NCBI GenBank assembly: GCA_002281735.1
Contig: NCGK01000002.1
Span: forward strand, 62,001-126,000
Direction: 5' to 3'
DNA: 64,000 nt
DNA from: Gammaproteobacteria bacterium 28-57-27
GTDB lineage: Bacteria > Pseudomonadota > Gammaproteobacteria > Halothiobacillales > Halothiobacillaceae
A model generated the notes under the pieces. That model searched no databases, was not told where the DNA came from, and worked only from the letters and a program-made list of their open reading frames with translations. A program made the translations under genes and the position numbers. Below, in pieces: positions 12,665 to 20,246 of the stretch. The first letter of the stretch is position 1; every line of letters starts with the position of its first letter.

Positions 12665-13434
12665 GTGCTGCACTCAAACCAAAACGGCTGGGGCGCATGC
12701 CGGCTTGGGGTTTATTGGGCTTGAGTTTTTATCTGCTCGCCTTGCTGCTCAACCTGCCCGCTGCCCAAGTCGCGAACTGGCTCAAACTACCGCTGGCCGA
12801 GGTGCGCGGCAGCGTGTGGCAGGGTTCGGCGCAGCTACGCCTGCCCCAGCTACAGCTCGAAAGCGTGAACTGGCGCTTGGGTCTGGGGGCGCCGTGGGCC
12901 ACGCCGCTGGTGGCGGATGTGAAGGTGCAGGATGACAGCCTGAAGGCGCAAAGCCTGATCGGACTGTCATGGAATGGAGCCATCAGCCTGCGCGAGACCC
13001 GTGCCGATATGCGTCTGAATCATGTGCTGCTGGCGCAACGTTTGCCCGTGCAGTTGGATGGCATCTTGCGTTTTAGCCTGCCTTCTGCGCGCTGGTCACA
13101 AGGTTTGCAACAGGCCAAGGACGCGCAACTTACCGTGGACGGCCTGCGCCTGCTGGCCAGCGAGCCGCTGGTGATCGGCTCGTTTGCAGCGCAAGGCAGC
13201 GTGACGGACGGCAAACTGACGGCCAACCTGCGCGACACGGCCGCCGCGTTGACCTTGTTGGGTGACGTTCAAGGTGAAGCCGCTAGCGGCATCAGTCTGA
13301 ACGCGCGTGCCCAAGTCAAGCCCGATGCCCCCGCCGAGCTGCGCGACACCCTGAGCCTGCTACCCGCCGCGCCGGACGGCGGCGCATTGCTCCAGGGGCG
13401 TGTGCCTGCGCCTTGGTTGGCTAGGCCTCAATAA
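12661..13434 (+). CDS. gspN: type II secretion protein GspN
   Basis: Accessory T2SS protein, found in only some systems. The 257-aa product has an N-terminal membrane anchor (WGLLGLSFYLLALLLNLPAAQV), then the family opening WLKLPLAEVRGSVWQGSAQLRLPQL (GspN signature GTLWSG-like) and beta-rich periplasmic sequence. It is the last gene of the run. gspC, D, E, F, G and O are not here, so the system is split over two loci or more. Its end overlaps the end of the convergent DUF4139 gene by 7 bp, leaving no space for a separate terminator. Confidence 0.9.
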   Translation: MSAALKPKRLGRMPAWGLLGLSFYLLALLLNLPAAQVANWLKLPLAEVRGSVWQGSAQLRLPQLQLESVNWRLGLGAPWATPLVADVKVQDDSLKAQSLIGLSWNGAISLRETRADMRLNHVLLAQRLPVQLDGILRFSLPSARWSQGLQQAKDAQLTVDGLRLLASEPLVIGSFAAQGSVTDGKLTANLRDTAAALTLLGDVQGEAASGISLNARAQVKPDAPAELRDTLSLLPAAPDGGALLQGRVPAPWLARPQ

Positions 13435-14888
13435 CTCACCCGCACCCGATAAGTCAGTGTCGTCTGACCTTCGGCGGGAACTTTGATCTGCCATTCCGCC
13501 GTGCCTGCGGCCGCTTTCTGGTGCGGGTGGGACTCGTTGACCATCGTCCAGTCGCCCGGCATGGGTTCGCGTACGGTGACGGTCACGGCTTCGGTTTTGG
13601 CGTTTTTCAGCACGATTTCATACGCGGATTCAAACACGTAGTTGTAACGCCCTGTGCCGCCAATCTTCTTGAAATCGGTCTGTTTTTTGTCGGCGGTGAC
13701 ATCAAATGCCTCGCCGAGCTTGAGGCGCACGGTTTCATTCTTGGGCGTGTGGTCAATGCTGTCTTCGCCGATGAATTGCGCGTTGCCTGCGCTGTCTTTT
13801 TTGTACACGCGCACCACGCCCTTGGGCAGGGGCAGGCCGAGCTTGTTGTCGGTGCTGTTTTTAAACTCGACGAAGACGCCGACTTTGAGCTTTTGTCCAA
13901 TCTCGCCGTGCTGCGAGGAGTAATAATAATCTGCGCCTTGCAGCAAAAACTCCTTGCGCACCGGGACGGCGCTGGCTGAGAGCAAGGCCACCTGTTTGGT
14001 CTGGTTTTCGGCCAGGGTGGTCGGGCGCGGCAGGGTGTAGAGGTGGTATTCGAACAGCGACTCCTGCTGCATTTCATTGACAGTCGCCATGTCCTGCATC
14101 TTGGCCATGACGGCGCGCGGCGCGGGTGCGGGCATCTCGCGCACCCGGTTTACGTCGCCGGCCACCAGTTGCAGCTTGGCATTCGGATAGGCGGCGCCGC
14201 TCTGGTTGGTAAGCGTGACCCAGCCGTTCAGATCCAGTGCGGCATCCGTGGCGTTGAGTTCGGCCACATAGTCGGCGCGCCAGCCTAGGCCGCTCGTCAG
14301 GTAGGAAAGCTCAAGCTCTTGCGCGCCTGCGACCGGGTTGATGAGCGAAATCACCAGCGTCGGCTTGTCGCGCAGGCTGTCGGGCACACCGGCAAAGGCC
14401 AGTCGCCCCGGCACACCGGTTTCGATGCGGTCGGCAAACTTCAGCACCACGCCACTGTTGGTGGCCAGCACGGTGGCGGTTTCGCGGCTTTCCGCGCCGG
14501 TGGTGGGGTGACGGCTAATCACGCTGACGTCTTGACCGAGGTATTTTTCCAGCAGTTTTTGTGGGGTAAGCAGGTCGAAGTCGAAATTCTGTTCCAGCAG
14601 GCGAAAGCCCGCTGGATTGGAAAGGTTGCGCAGTTGCGCGGTTTCCGGGCGCATTTTGGCGGAGACTTCGCGCCAGGCGAGGTGATTGGCCTCTTTGGCG
14701 AGCGTAACGCGCCGCGTGTCTTTAATCAGGGCGAGGTTGTCGTTGTAGATGGTCACCGCCACGCCTTGCTGATCGGTCAACGTGCTGGTGATTTCGTCGC
14801 GCGGGGCGGCTTGGGCGAGTGAGCAGGCGATAAGTGTGCTGGTGAAGGCAGCGGTTAGTGTATTGCGCAACAGGTACTGCATGAACAT
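13428..14888 (-). CDS. DUF4139-family secreted protein
   Basis: Predicted periplasmic protein of unknown function. The start at 14888 is chosen because it gives a signal peptide (MFMQYLLRNTLTAAFTSTLIACSLAQA) and has a GAGG Shine-Dalgarno; a longer reading frame continues upstream only through the 103-bp element and dksA and is not real. The 486-aa mature part is beta-rich. It has the DUF4139 features YLTSGLGWRADYVAELN, LNGWVTLTNQSGAAYPNAKLQLVAGDVN and a C-terminal VREPMPGDWTMVNESHPHQKA segment. Monocistronic. Its promoter region carries a mobile-element copy at 14921-15023. Confidence 0.85.
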   Translation of the reverse strand: MFMQYLLRNTLTAAFTSTLIACSLAQAAPRDEITSTLTDQQGVAVTIYNDNLALIKDTRRVTLAKEANHLAWREVSAKMRPETAQLRNLSNPAGFRLLEQNFDFDLLTPQKLLEKYLGQDVSVISRHPTTGAESRETATVLATNSGVVLKFADRIETGVPGRLAFAGVPDSLRDKPTLVISLINPVAGAQELELSYLTSGLGWRADYVAELNATDAALDLNGWVTLTNQSGAAYPNAKLQLVAGDVNRVREMPAPAPRAVMAKMQDMATVNEMQQESLFEYHLYTLPRPTTLAENQTKQVALLSASAVPVRKEFLLQGADYYYSSQHGEIGQKLKVGVFVEFKNSTDNKLGLPLPKGVVRVYKKDSAGNAQFIGEDSIDHTPKNETVRLKLGEAFDVTADKKQTDFKKIGGTGRYNYVFESAYEIVLKNAKTEAVTVTVREPMPGDWTMVNESHPHQKAAAGTAEWQIKVPAEGQTTLTYRVRVSY

Positions 14889-14920
14889 GATCCTCGCTGG
14901 GGTGGTGAAAATAGAGATTG

Positions 14921-15023
14921 AGGACTTACGCAAAACCGCCTCAGCGGCGTTCAAGCGCCTCGCCGTACTCGGTTGTGCTGTCTTCGGCGCTTTGCCTTGC
15001 TGGAACACCTTTGCGTAAGTCCT
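14921..15023 (+). mobile_element. 103-bp MITE-like element, copy A
   Basis: Ends are near-perfect 15-bp inverted repeats (AGGACTTACGCAAAA / TTTGCGTAAGTCCT). Seven-base direct repeats flank it (GAGATTG at 14914-14920, AAGATTG at 15024-15030; 6/7 match). The interior matches copy B (22178-22280) in reverse orientation at about nine of ten positions. No reading frame of transposase size exists, so it is non-autonomous. It sits 32 bp upstream of the DUF4139 start, between divergent genes. Confidence 0.88.
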
Positions 15024-15155
15024 AAGATTGTTTCTATGCAGGCGATGCATTCCTTGCCTGCATGAGCGTAGCGTAACTTGGTGGAATGCTCTTGCGGCGT
15101 ATGAGTGGCTGCCACTATACTCGCGCGCTGTCTTCATACCCGGAATCTGTCGCCC

Positions 15156-15572
15156 ATGAGCATCGAATTGCCTGAAGGCTACCGCCCCTCGGACACCGAG
15201 GAGTACATGAATCCCATGCAGCTTGAGTATTTTCGCCGCAAGCTTATGACATGGAAAACTGAGTTGCTGGAAGAATCGAATTCCACCATCGACCAGTTGC
15301 GTGAAGAAAACTGGCAGGAGCCGGACATCAACGACCGTGCTTCGCTGGAGTCGGAGGCCGCCCTGGAGCTGCGCACTCGCGACCGCTATCGCAAGCTCAT
15401 CAATAAAATCGACAAGACCCTGAACCGCATTCAAGAGGGTGACTACGGTTACTGCGCGGAAACGGGTGAAGAAATTGGTTTGAAGCGCCTGGAAGCGCGC
15501 CCGATTGCCAACCTGACCATTGAAGCGCAAGAAAAGCACGAGCGTCTTGAACGCGTGCGCCGAGACGACTAA
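15156..15572 (+). CDS. dksA: DksA-family RNA polymerase regulator lacking three of four zinc cysteines
   Basis: Binds the RNA polymerase secondary channel and works with ppGpp. The 138-aa product has the coiled-coil tip DINDRASLE, which keeps the DxxDxA residues needed for activity, and the C-terminal GYCAETGEEIGLKRLEARPIANLTIEAQ. In E. coli DksA the zinc finger uses CxxC and CxxC. Here only the first Cys remains and the others are Thr, Thr and Ala, as in zinc-independent DksA forms known from other proteobacteria. ATG 15156 is preferred to the upstream 15105 start by homology (MSIELPEGYRPSDTEEYM). Followed after about 30 bp by the cyclophilin gene. Confidence 0.93.
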   Translation: MSIELPEGYRPSDTEEYMNPMQLEYFRRKLMTWKTELLEESNSTIDQLREENWQEPDINDRASLESEAALELRTRDRYRKLINKIDKTLNRIQEGDYGYCAETGEEIGLKRLEARPIANLTIEAQEKHERLERVRRDD

Positions 15573-15605
15573 TCAGGGACGACTAAACATTTAGGAGTGC
15601 GCACC

Positions 15606-16250
15606 ATGAGCGTTTTCGCTTCGCGCTTGTTTTTGCCCGTAGCCGCTTTGCTGGGGTTTCTGGCCTTTCTTCTGGCCTTTAACGTGTCGGCGGCGGAGGC
15701 TCCCAAAGCAGCGGCTCAGCCTGCACCGACAGCAGTGGCCAGTGCTGCGCCGCGTGTGCTGTTTGAAACCTCGATGGGCAATGTGGTGGTCGAGCTAGAC
15801 CCCAAGGCTGCACCTAAAACCGTGGATAATTTTTTGCAGTATGTGCGCGACAAACATTACGACGGCACGATTTTTCACCGCGTGATTCCTGATTTCATGA
15901 TTCAAGGTGGCGGGTTCACCAGCGATTATGTGCAAAAAGCCACGCGCGCCGCGGTGGAAAACGAAGCTGCCAATGGTCTGAAAAACACCAAGGGCAGCAT
16001 TTCCATGGCGCGTACTGGCGCACCGCACAGTGCGACGTCGCAGTTTTTTATCAATACCAAAGATAATGACTTTTTGAACTACTCGGCGCCCACACCACAA
16101 GGCTACGGTTACACCGTGTTCGGCAAGGTGGTTGAAGGCATGGATGTGGTTGAAAAAATTGAGAAAACTCCGACGGGTAGCGGCGGGCCTTTCCGTAGCG
16201 ACGTGCCACGTGAAGTTGTGTTGATCAAACAGGCTCGCATACTGCCCTGA
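15606..16250 (+). CDS. ppiA: periplasmic cyclophilin-type peptidyl-prolyl isomerase
   Basis: Cis-trans prolyl isomerase helping protein folding in the periplasm. The signal peptide is MSVFASRLFLPVAALLGFLAFLLAFNVSAAEA. An Ala/Pro-rich linker follows, then the cyclophilin fold from about residue 48: FHRVIPDFMIQGGGF carries the catalytic Arg, and GSISMARTGAPHSATSQFFIN the substrate site. The 214-aa product starts at ATG 15606, with AGGAG 8 bases upstream; the earlier GTG lacks this. Located between dksA and rnd on the same strand with short gaps. Confidence 0.93.
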   Translation: MSVFASRLFLPVAALLGFLAFLLAFNVSAAEAPKAAAQPAPTAVASAAPRVLFETSMGNVVVELDPKAAPKTVDNFLQYVRDKHYDGTIFHRVIPDFMIQGGGFTSDYVQKATRAAVENEAANGLKNTKGSISMARTGAPHSATSQFFINTKDNDFLNYSAPTPQGYGYTVFGKVVEGMDVVEKIEKTPTGSGGPFRSDVPREVVLIKQARILP

Positions 16251-16267
16251 TCGGGCGGTGATCCCTC

Positions 16268-17362
16268 ATGTCGGTTTCATCCATGAACGGCCTGCTGCAA
16301 AGTCAGGCCGATTTTGTTTCTGCGCTGGACGCTCTGGCACCCAGCCCGCTGTTGGCGCTGGATACCGAGTTCATGCGCGAGCGCAGCTATCGTCCTCAGC
16401 TCTGCTTGGTGCAATTGGGTGACGCGGTGCAGCAAGTCTGTGTCGATCCTTTGCAGATTGATGACTTGGCTCCGCTGGCGGCGCAGCTTGCCGATGCGCG
16501 CCAAATCAAGCTGGTACATGCCGCCGCACAGGATCTGGAAGTGCTGCATCAGCGCTTGGGCATCCTGCCTGCGCCGTTGTTCGACACCCAGCTGGCCGCC
16601 ACGCTGTGCGGTGTAGGTGAGCAAATAGGCTATGCCGCCCTGATCGAGCGCTTGCTGGGCGTGGTGCTGGACAAGTCATCCAGCCGTACCGACTGGGCGC
16701 AGCGCCCGCTGACGCCCGAACAGTACCGCTATGCGCTGGATGATGTGCGCTATCTACCTGAAGCGTATGCACTTTTGGATGAGCAATTGAATGCTCTGGG
16801 GCGTGCTGACTGGATGCGCGAAGATTGTGCCGCGCAGCTTGACCCCGCGCGCTGGACGGTGGATCCGCTGGAGGCCTGGCGGCGGGTCAAGGGCTGGCAG
16901 CGCGTGCCGAAAAGCGGGTTTGCGCGCCTGCGTCAGCTTGCAGCATGGCGCGAGCAGCGTGCGCAGGCTCTGGATCGCCCACGTCGTTGGATTCTGGACG
17001 ATGAAAGCCTGTTGCGTATGGTGAATCGCCCACCGCGTACCCTGAAAGCCTTGCAGCATGGCGAGACGCTGCCCGCCCAGCTTTTCCCGGAGGCAGAGGC
17101 GATTATGGACGCGCTGGCCTTGGCCGAGCATGACCCCAGCCCGGTGCCGCCCGCTTGGAAAGCCTTGCAAGGCGATGAACGCGAACGCTTTGCGCGCATG
17201 GTCGAGGTGCTGGAGCAACGTGCCCAGGCGCTGAATCTCCCCGCGAGTGTGTTGTTGAATCGTGCGGATATCGAGCGGCTTGCGCGTCAGTCGCAGGCGC
17301 TGGAGGGTCTTGCGGGCTGGCGTGCCGAGGTGCTTGGCGAGTCACTGGCGGCGGTGCTGTAA
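16268..17362 (+). CDS. rnd: ribonuclease D
   Basis: 3'-5' exoribonuclease for tRNA and small RNA 3'-end maturation. The 364-aa product has the DEDDy exonuclease motifs ALDTEFMRERSY (Asp/Glu, about residue 32), KLVHAAAQDLEVL (Asp) and YALDDVRYL (Tyr/Asp, about residue 160), followed by an HRDC domain (WRRVKGWQRVPKSGFARLRQLAAWREQRAQ) and a second helical domain. Length is normal. Transcription probably ends at the large hairpin 17419-17486. Confidence 0.95.
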   Translation: MSVSSMNGLLQSQADFVSALDALAPSPLLALDTEFMRERSYRPQLCLVQLGDAVQQVCVDPLQIDDLAPLAAQLADARQIKLVHAAAQDLEVLHQRLGILPAPLFDTQLAATLCGVGEQIGYAALIERLLGVVLDKSSSRTDWAQRPLTPEQYRYALDDVRYLPEAYALLDEQLNALGRADWMREDCAAQLDPARWTVDPLEAWRRVKGWQRVPKSGFARLRQLAAWREQRAQALDRPRRWILDDESLLRMVNRPPRTLKALQHGETLPAQLFPEAEAIMDALALAEHDPSPVPPAWKALQGDERERFARMVEVLEQRAQALNLPASVLLNRADIERLARQSQALEGLAGWRAEVLGESLAAVL

Positions 17363-17418
17363 AACATATCAATCTTCAGGTTGGATCTACTGATCCGGCT
17401 TAATGAAGTTTGCACTTT

Positions 17419-17486
17419 TTGTAGGAGCGAACCTTGGGTCGCGATGGGCGGTAGCAGCCTTCGCGACCCAAGGTTCGCTCCTACAA
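17419..17486. repeat. TGTAGGAGCGAACC hairpin repeat (26-bp perfect arms)
   Basis: Positions 17419-17444 and 17461-17486 are perfect inverted repeats of 26 bp around a 16-base loop. The arms begin TTGTAGGAGCGAACCTTGGG. Related, more diverged hairpins that begin TGTAGGAG and end CTCCTACA follow at 17519-17571 and 21969-22038, so this is a dispersed family rather than just a terminator. It may also end rnd transcripts. Confidence 0.85.
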
Positions 17487-17518
17487 GGCAAAACATAATT
17501 CAGGCCGGATCAATCAAG

Positions 17519-17571
17519 TGTAGGAGTGCCGTCTCGGCGCGAAAACATCGGCTCGGGACGAGCCTCCTACA
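17519..17571. repeat. second TGTAGGAG hairpin, diverged
   Basis: Starts TGTAGGAGTGCCGTC and ends GACGAGCCTCCTACA, with GGCGCG/CGGCTC-type imperfect pairing between. Same outer ends as 17419-17486. It lies 40 bp before the convergent end of the histidine kinase gene. Confidence 0.65.
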
Positions 17572-17611
17572 CCCAAATATCAGGTAACAATTCAAAACCT
17601 GTCAGTGCCTG

Positions 17612-19822
17612 TCATTTTCCCCGCCATGCCTTGCCCTCGCTGTGATCGTCCGCGCGCTCCGCTCGCCCTTCCTCCAGACGCTTCAGCTCCAGCCCAATCC
17701 GAATCCTGCAACCCTGTGGCTGCGCGGGCAACCAGTCGATATGGCCGCCCAGCAATTCAACCCGCTTGCGCATATTGATCAGACCCTTGCCGGGACGGAG
17801 TGAGATTGCGGGCAGACCCAAGCCGTTATCGCTCATCTCGACGCACAGCTCGCCGCCTTCATGGCGGATGTCCACGTTCAGCACGCTCGCCCGGGCGTGA
17901 CGCAACACGTTGGATACCCCCTCGCGCAGGATGCGTCCCAGATGCATGGCGGCTTCGGGCGCAACCTGGATGTCCGGCAGGCCTGCGGATGGGAACCAAT
18001 GCAGTTCGATACCGGCGCTGCGTAGGCGGTTGTCGATTTCCGCCCGCCAGTCGGCGATTAAATCGCTCAGAGGCATGGATCCGCACGCGCTGTGGGAGAC
18101 GACATCGCGCAGGTCGTCCAGGGCTGAGCGCGCGAGGTCGGCACGCGCCGGGGTTTCGGCACCAATCACCAGACTGAGCAGCTTGGCTCCGATGTCGTCA
18201 TGCAGATCGCGGTAGACACGGCCGCGCTCCTCCGCAGCACCGCGCTCATAGGCCTCGCGGCTGCTGGCGGCGTGAGCCATCAAGTTGCACAGGCCTTGGG
18301 CGAACTCGGCATCGCTGGGGGTGAACAGGCGTTTGCCCTCGTTGGCATAGCGCAGTTCGCGCGCGCCGAGTCCGCCGCAAGCGGGCAGGCGCAGGCTCAA
18401 TCCCTCATCGACCAGCGCGGTGTGCGCCGGTGAGCGCTCCAGCGGCTGTTGATCCAGCGGCTTGAACAGGCGTTCAAGCAGTTGTCGCCAGCCTTGTTCC
18501 CGAGGCTCGGCTCCGGCGGTGAAGGCCAAGGCAATCAGGTCAGGAAGCAGGTCTTCCAGGCGAGCTTCGGTGCGTCCGATCAGGCGCTTCCACAGCCATT
18601 GGCGTAATGGGAAGTAGATCCATCCGGCCAGGAACAGCGCCCAGCCGAGCGACAGCAGGGGGTTCATGTGCAGCCCCCAGATCAGCAGCACGTCCAGCCC
18701 GGCAACCACGACCGCGCCAATCACGGTGAGCAGGATGCGATAAGCCCAGGTATCGAGCTCGAACAGGCGATAGCGGCTGATGCCCAGCGCCAGGCCGATA
18801 TAGCTGAGGAAGATGAAGCCAGCGGCGTAACCCATGGGCATCAACATTGGAAGTTCCAGTGCGATAGGCACCAGGGTGGCGAACATGAACAGCCAGTAGG
18901 CGAGCACGAAACTGAGCACGAACCACAGCAGGGCGGCGCGTTGCACCGGCTGATGTCGACTGCGCCGCCAGTGCAGCATGGCGAGCAGGCTGACCAGCAG
19001 CATTTGGCTGAGCAAGGCCGTCTGCATGCCGAGGGTCGGTTCGGGCAGAACCTGGGTGATGTCGAGCAGCAGCCACAGCGGATAGATCAACCACGGCCAG
19101 AGCAAGTGGCGAGCGCGAACCAGCGGGGCGGGATAGCTCAGAAACAGATCAATCAGGGCGCAACCAAACAGGACGATCGCGACACGGTTGATCAGAGCCA
19201 TCCACTGGATGCCCTGCATGGCCAGTTCGCGATTCACATACAGGCTGTTGACCAAAATGGTGACGAACATGCAGATCCCGGTGATGGCTAAGAAATGCAC
19301 CGCCCGGTCGGCAGGACGCAACACAAAAACCCAAGCCGCGATCATCAATCCACCCAGCGCGCACAACAGCTCGTACCAGAACAGGAAGGGTAGCGCGGTC
19401 AGCGGGCGATGTGTTGGTGTCACCAGGGTACGCTGCAGTGCACCGTGCGCGTCCAGCCAGTGCAACTCCACAGCGGGGGCGGACAGTAAAGCGTTAAGGC
19501 GCTGTTGGCGCTCCATAAAGGCGTTGAACTCGGAATAACCGTGCAATTCGTCCGGGTCGGCGACCCTATCCTGAGCCTGTAACTCGACTGGCGCGCCTCT
19601 GCCCGGCACGCTCAAAGCCAGCAGGCGGCGCGCCTCGCTTAGTGCGCGAGCCGGACCGTCCGGATCCACCTGCTCAATGCGCAGCCCCGGCGTCTCGTCG
19701 CCTGTCAGTTCCACCCCAAGCCAGGGGTTCTGCATGACCCAGAGCAAGGCCAACAGACTGAATAGCAAGCCAAGCAGGGCGATCAACAACAGCTTGCGGG
19801 CGGGTGTTTGGAGCAAGGGCAT
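17612..19822 (-). CDS. membrane sensor histidine kinase (NarL-type HisKA_3), PDZ-like N-terminus
   Basis: Two-component sensor. The 736-aa product begins with a membrane anchor (residues 11-30), then a periplasmic stretch WLGVELTGDETPGLRIEQVDPDGPARA that reads like a PDZ ligand-loop region. Seven or more transmembrane helices follow (about 145-400), then a cytoplasmic HisKA_3 domain with phospho-His in RVYRDLHDDIGAKLLSLV (near residue 540) and an HATPase_c domain (EGVSNVLRHARAS, DNGLGL, GKGLINM). The catalytic half is clearly paralogous to the kinase at 22287-24131. No response regulator adjoins it; the nearest is at 24486. Its signal is unknown. Confidence 0.88.
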   Translation of the reverse strand: MPLLQTPARKLLLIALLGLLFSLLALLWVMQNPWLGVELTGDETPGLRIEQVDPDGPARALSEARRLLALSVPGRGAPVELQAQDRVADPDELHGYSEFNAFMERQQRLNALLSAPAVELHWLDAHGALQRTLVTPTHRPLTALPFLFWYELLCALGGLMIAAWVFVLRPADRAVHFLAITGICMFVTILVNSLYVNRELAMQGIQWMALINRVAIVLFGCALIDLFLSYPAPLVRARHLLWPWLIYPLWLLLDITQVLPEPTLGMQTALLSQMLLVSLLAMLHWRRSRHQPVQRAALLWFVLSFVLAYWLFMFATLVPIALELPMLMPMGYAAGFIFLSYIGLALGISRYRLFELDTWAYRILLTVIGAVVVAGLDVLLIWGLHMNPLLSLGWALFLAGWIYFPLRQWLWKRLIGRTEARLEDLLPDLIALAFTAGAEPREQGWRQLLERLFKPLDQQPLERSPAHTALVDEGLSLRLPACGGLGARELRYANEGKRLFTPSDAEFAQGLCNLMAHAASSREAYERGAAEERGRVYRDLHDDIGAKLLSLVIGAETPARADLARSALDDLRDVVSHSACGSMPLSDLIADWRAEIDNRLRSAGIELHWFPSAGLPDIQVAPEAAMHLGRILREGVSNVLRHARASVLNVDIRHEGGELCVEMSDNGLGLPAISLRPGKGLINMRKRVELLGGHIDWLPAQPQGCRIRIGLELKRLEEGRAERADDHSEGKAWRGK

Positions 19823-19896
19823 GGGTAGAGGAAGGTAGCAAGTGACGGGATTTCGTCATGGTACCCCAGCCAGACCTCCCGTGATGAAGTCAACGT

Positions 19897-20028
19897 CTAA
19901 ACACTGCCATCAAGCCGCTTTTTTGATAGCTCATTCTGAAAATAAGCTCGGACTACCTCAGGGCTCTGTTCGGTCATGCTCATGTGGTTGGTGACGACGT
20001 CCTTGCGCTTTGCCTCGATAGGCACCAT
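19897..20028 (-). pseudogene. short reading-frame remnant of unknown origin
   Basis: In the 420-bp gap between the kinase and the lipoprotein, this frame codes 43 residues from an ATG (MVPIEAKRKDVVTNHMSMTE...) to a TAG. The same frame stays open 11 codons further upstream (LIRLYGQACG) without a usual start. The sequence is protein-like (balanced composition, no repeats) but I recognise no family, and its 5' end appears lost. The rest of the gap, 20029-20246, holds no gene that I can support. Confidence 0.25.
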
Positions 20029-20246
20029 CCCGCACGCTTGGCCGTACAGTCGGATCAGCTATTTACGTCGTCCATGCAGCACGCCCCCCTGCACCCCCGT
20101 GAACGCGGGGTACGCAGAGCAAGAGCGGCTTTGTAGCATGCAGGCATGAGTTGCTAAGCATCATCGCCTGCTGTTAAGCGTTTTCAGAGCAGGGGCGGTT
20201 CTCACTTCTCATCCGCGTATAAACCCAAACCCACAAGGATCCAGAC

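Noticed and set aside
14889-15539. N-terminal extension of the DUF4139 gene
   Set aside because: It would be antisense to dksA and cross the 103-bp element; a signal peptide and Shine-Dalgarno support the start at 14888.
17363-17611. 68-codon plus-strand frame after rnd
   Set aside because: It consists almost wholly of the two TGTAGGAG hairpins.
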